A stretch of DNA of 33,741 bases, from positions 1 through 33,741 of the forward strand of contig DAOTUB010000191.1 of NCBI GenBank assembly GCA_034437455.1. The letters run 5' to 3'. The translations under genes were made by a program, and so were the position numbers. Shown piece after piece: positions 31,160-33,741 of the stretch. Origin of the DNA: DAOTUB01 sp034437455. GTDB taxonomy: Bacteria; Chloroflexota; Anaerolineae; B4-G1. How positions within the stretch are numbered: position 1 is the stretch's first letter; each line of letters starts with the position of its first letter. The notes under the pieces are model-generated. The model searched no databases. It was given only the letters and a program-made list of their open reading frames with translations, and was not told the origin of the DNA.

Positions 31160-33040
31160 TCATCGCTCGCCATAGAGCAGTTCAGCAACCCAGCCAATCC
31201 CCAACTCGTACAGCTTGCTCGCGGTGGGCGCGCCCGTTTCCCTGTCCCACCCGCGCATCTCATAGTACAGATCAATCGCCTGGGCGACGTCCTCAGCGGG
31301 CACCTTCACGCCTTCCTTCGGACCCGACTCGAAGGGCGTGGAAAAGCGCCAGTGGGCTACGTCATCTTTGGATGTGAACCCTTCGCGATAGTTAAAGACC
31401 CGCGCCATCGCCAGCGCCCTTTCTCCCACTTTCATCAACTCGAAGAGAGAGCTGTCCCATCCCGTCACGCCCTGCACGAGGTCGCGCATCTGTTCCATGC
31501 TGTAAGGCATGAACATGCACAGCCCCAGGCAGTTGAAGAACACCTGCCAGTCAATGTGATACTTGGCCAGACGCACTTTCTCTGGACCCAGATAGTCAGC
31601 GGGCAAAGGCTCCAGGATGCCCAGGGATCGCATGTCTTTAATCCCCCCCTCGGATACATAGTTGGTATCGTGGATATTGTGCATGTGGTCGGCTCCGGTG
31701 GGAGACGTGGCATATCCCATACCGAGGGCAAATTTGGCGCGTGGTTCGTGCATGGGGACTTCCTGTCCCTTGTTCTGTACGGCATACTGCTCCGTCTCTC
31801 GGCCGATCGTTTTCGCCGCCCGCAGAGAACCTTCGGCCAGCACGTCCCCAAACCCCTGCCGGTGAGCGATCTGTTCGAGCAGGGCGATCATCGCTTGGGC
31901 GTTTCCGAAACGGACTTTTAGTCCTTCCGTGTCCTCCACCGAAAGCAGTTCCCGCTCGAAACATTCCATCGCCCAGGAGATCGTCACACCCGCAGAGATC
32001 GTGTCCAGCCCGTAGGCGTTGCAGAGCTGGTTTCCGTAGGCGATGGCCTCCAGATCGTCGATGCCGCAGCAAGAACCGAGCGCCGCGACGGTCTCGTACT
32101 CAGGGCCGCCATAGCTCGGATCTACCTCGTAGCGGCCCGTGACCTTGGTCATGCGCTTGCAGGCGACGGGACAGGCGAAACATGTCCCCCGATCTGCCAG
32201 GATGGTCGCCGTCATCGTCTGCCCGCTGATTTTCTCCGCCCCCTCGAAGGAACCCTCCTGAAAGTTGCGGGTGGGCAGCGCGCTGATTCCGCTCAGAAAC
32301 CCCACGCCGCCAGCGGTGCCGTTCTCGTGAAGTCCCCCGGCCCACGTGCTTTTGAAATTGTCACGCAGCCAATCCGCGACCTCGCGCACTTGATCCCGAT
32401 CGGTGAGTTCCATCCGGCCGGTCCCGCGCACCGCGATCGCCTTCAGCTTCTTGGAGCCCATCACCGCCCCCATGCCGGTGCGGCCCGCGGCGTGATGGAC
32501 GTCGTTGACGATGCAGGCATAGCGCACCAGGTTTTCGCCCGCCACACCGCACTGGGCCACGCGGATGCGCTTGTCCTCCAGTTCCTCCTTCAGAAGGTCC
32601 TCCACCTCGGCGACCTCTTTGCCCCAGAGATGAGCGCCGTCGCGGATCTCGACCTGGTCATCCTGAATCCACAGGTAAACAGGTTCCTCCGCCTGGCCGG
32701 TGACGATGATGGCGTCCCAACCGGCGCGTTTCAGTTCCGCCCCCCAGAAGCCGCCCACGTCCGCCTCGCCAAAGCCGCCGGTGAGGGGAGACTTGGCCCC
32801 GACGGCGTTCCGTCCGCTGCCTCCAGCGGGCGCGCCGGTCACCACGCCGTTGGCAAAGACGAGCACGTTGCCCGGCCCCAGGGGATCCGTCCCCGGTTCC
32901 ACCTCTTTTAGGAGATAGTGGGCGATCAAACCCCACCCGCCAAAATAGGTGCGGAAGAAATTCTCGCCGGGTTCTTCTACGCTCGCCTGTCGGTTCGACA
33001 GGTCCACGTGCAGTATTTTGTTGTGAAATCCATACGACAT
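31160..33040 (-). CDS. Tungsten-type aldehyde:ferredoxin oxidoreductase (AOR family)
   Basis: The enzyme oxidises aldehydes to carboxylic acids with ferredoxin, or runs in reverse, in anaerobic metabolism. The 626-residue protein has the AOR N-domain (ILHVDLSNRQASVEE, NFFRTYFGGWG, AGGSGRNAVGAKSPLTGGFG), which binds the bis-pterin cofactor. The 4Fe-4S ligands are CFACPVAC near residues 285-292 and a distal Cys in NCLGLC near 505-508. The second pterin motif region is SYGGPEYETVAALGS with GIDDLEAI. Length and order match one-subunit AORs; the specific aldehyde is not evident. The start at 33040 has an AAGGAGAG site. Whether the metal is W or Mo is inferred from family only. Confidence 0.95.
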   Translation of the reverse strand: MSYGFHNKILHVDLSNRQASVEEPGENFFRTYFGGWGLIAHYLLKEVEPGTDPLGPGNVLVFANGVVTGAPAGGSGRNAVGAKSPLTGGFGEADVGGFWGAELKRAGWDAIIVTGQAEEPVYLWIQDDQVEIRDGAHLWGKEVAEVEDLLKEELEDKRIRVAQCGVAGENLVRYACIVNDVHHAAGRTGMGAVMGSKKLKAIAVRGTGRMELTDRDQVREVADWLRDNFKSTWAGGLHENGTAGGVGFLSGISALPTRNFQEGSFEGAEKISGQTMTATILADRGTCFACPVACKRMTKVTGRYEVDPSYGGPEYETVAALGSCCGIDDLEAIAYGNQLCNAYGLDTISAGVTISWAMECFERELLSVEDTEGLKVRFGNAQAMIALLEQIAHRQGFGDVLAEGSLRAAKTIGRETEQYAVQNKGQEVPMHEPRAKFALGMGYATSPTGADHMHNIHDTNYVSEGGIKDMRSLGILEPLPADYLGPEKVRLAKYHIDWQVFFNCLGLCMFMPYSMEQMRDLVQGVTGWDSSLFELMKVGERALAMARVFNYREGFTSKDDVAHWRFSTPFESGPKEGVKVPAEDVAQAIDLYYEMRGWDRETGAPTASKLYELGIGWVAELLYGER

Positions 33041-33132
33041 GCCGCTCTCCTTGTTTGTTTATCTTGACAACCCCTACATCATCCCAAAAGAGGCTCTCTT
33101 CCAGTCCACGTTCCCTCTCACGCGCACTCTGC

Positions 33133-33161
33133 ATTATCGTACATTATGCCCCGATTGTAAA
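33133..33161 (-). promoter_or_regulatory. Probable promoter of the aldehyde oxidoreductase gene
   Basis: Minus strand TTTACA (33156-33161), 17 bp, GATAAT (33133-33138); each hexamer matches the consensus in five of six positions. The start would be near 33126, giving a leader of about 85 nt. Confidence 0.55.
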
Positions 33162-33192
33162 GTTCAAAACTATATGCTCGTCTCCCCGCCCA

Positions 33193-33625
33193 TCAGGAAA
33201 CAGATGTGACAGATTCGCGCCCCAGAAGCTCGTCAACCTGCCGCACTTGCTCCTCGTCGAGCGGGCCAAATTCCATCGCCCTGGCGTTTTCCTCGACCTG
33301 TGCTGCCGTCCGAAAGCCGGGGATGGGAATCGTGCACTCGCTGCGCGCCCAGATCCAGGCCAGCGCGCCCTGGGCCAGCGTCCGCCCGCCGCTGGTCAAG
33401 ATGTCTCGGACGGCGTCGAGCTTACCGAGAATCGGGATGATCCATTCCTCTCGAAAATAGTCGCTTTGTCGCCAGTCATTCTCCAGAAACGTGGAGTCGG
33501 TGGTATATTTCCCAGTGAGAAGCCCCAATCCGAGGGGGCTTCTGGCGATGCTGGCCTGGTCGAATCCGTCGCAGACGGCCAACATCTCGGGAGCGTCAAA
33601 CATCACGTTGAGCGGGGTATAATTC
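33193..33625 (-). pseudogene. Aldo/keto reductase, 5'-truncated remnant
   Basis: The frame encodes the C-terminal third or so of an aldo/keto reductase: the NADP-side strand SIARSPLGLGLLTGKY and the cofactor motif IPGFRTAAQVEENARAMEFG. The recognisable family sequence begins near LNYTPLNVMFDAPEML at about 33625. Beyond that the same frame gives non-homologous residues and hits a stop at 33685-33687, next to the REPIN-like element. No start codon there has a ribosome site. A full-length member has about 300-340 residues, so the active-site Asp/Tyr/Lys/His part is missing and it should be inactive. Confidence 0.7.
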
Positions 33626-33689
33626 AGAACTCTGGGGGACAGGTTTCTTTTTTCTCCAGACTGTATCTTTTCAATAAAACGGGGCTATG

Positions 33690-33741
33690 TAGCCGAGGTT
33701 TCCATACCTCGCGGGCCTGCGCGCTATGGAAAGCGCGGCTA
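33690..33741. repeat. REPIN-like pair of inverted hairpins at the window edge
   Basis: Two hairpins face each other. TAGC-CGAGGT-TTCCAT-ACCTCG is followed by the inverse of TAGC-CGCGCT-TTCCAT-AGCGCG. The outer TAGC and the loop TTCCAT are conserved between the two halves, while the stem differs at positions that change together (A-T to C-G and G-C to C-G). This matches the layout of REP doublets (REPINs). The element may continue past the window end. Confidence 0.6.

Overview
The window looks like a chromosomal segment of a Chloroflexota bacterium, probably Anaerolineae-like. The grounds are the lipoprotein style (a lipobox followed by long VEVPVEVE-type or Cys-Pro-Glu linkers), the full System I cytochrome c maturation operon, and the mix of a CUT1 sugar transporter with GH94 phosphorylases and a tungsten-type aldehyde oxidoreductase. 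This is inference; no rRNA, tRNA or marker gene is present to fix the taxon.

Left part (309-11884): a haem-protein module. A tightly packed minus-strand operon, ccmE - ccmF/thioredoxin fusion - a CcmI-like zinc-ribbon protein - a 390-aa surface-domain protein - ccmA - ccmB - ccmC - ccmD, builds c-type cytochromes. CcmE carries Cys in place of the usual haem-binding His (CxxxY), and there is no ccmH, which is the signature of the variant called System I*. Divergent from it is a lipoprotein decahaem cytochrome made of two five-haem repeats and interrupted by an in-frame TGA between haems 8 and 9. A NarL-type histidine kinase and response regulator follow. The 421-bp divergent promoter region carries two consensus-like promoters and paired inverted sites, so the maturation machinery and its likely client cytochrome may be co-regulated.

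Middle (12021-24949): a frameshifted GNAT acetyltransferase preceded by a promoter - about 275-nt structured RNA - intrinsic terminator unit with no protein in it, then a saccharopine/lysine-dehydrogenase-like gene. Next comes a cellobiose operon reading leftwards: LacI regulator, extracellular sugar-binding lipoprotein, two CUT1 permeases, cellobiose phosphorylase and a second GH94 phosphorylase. The lacI promoter is flanked by two perfect palindromes identical to the actinobacterial CelR/CebR box, which supports cellobiose or cello-oligosaccharides as the signal. Imported cellobiose would be split by phosphate to glucose-1-phosphate and glucose. The transporter ATPase is not encoded here.

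Right part (24971-33741): a PadR-led FecBCD-type transporter for iron chelate, cobalamin, haem or an oxyanion; a YhhN membrane protein; an orphan pair of Dpp/Opp permeases; a tungsten-type aldehyde:ferredoxin oxidoreductase; and a 5'-truncated aldo/keto reductase. The window ends in a REPIN-like pair of hairpins with compensatory base changes. No CRISPR array, complete insertion sequence, phage gene, rRNA or tRNA was seen. The candidates for something undescribed are the structured RNA at 13258-13534, the ccm accessory genes, and the interrupted decahaem cytochrome with its divergent operator array.
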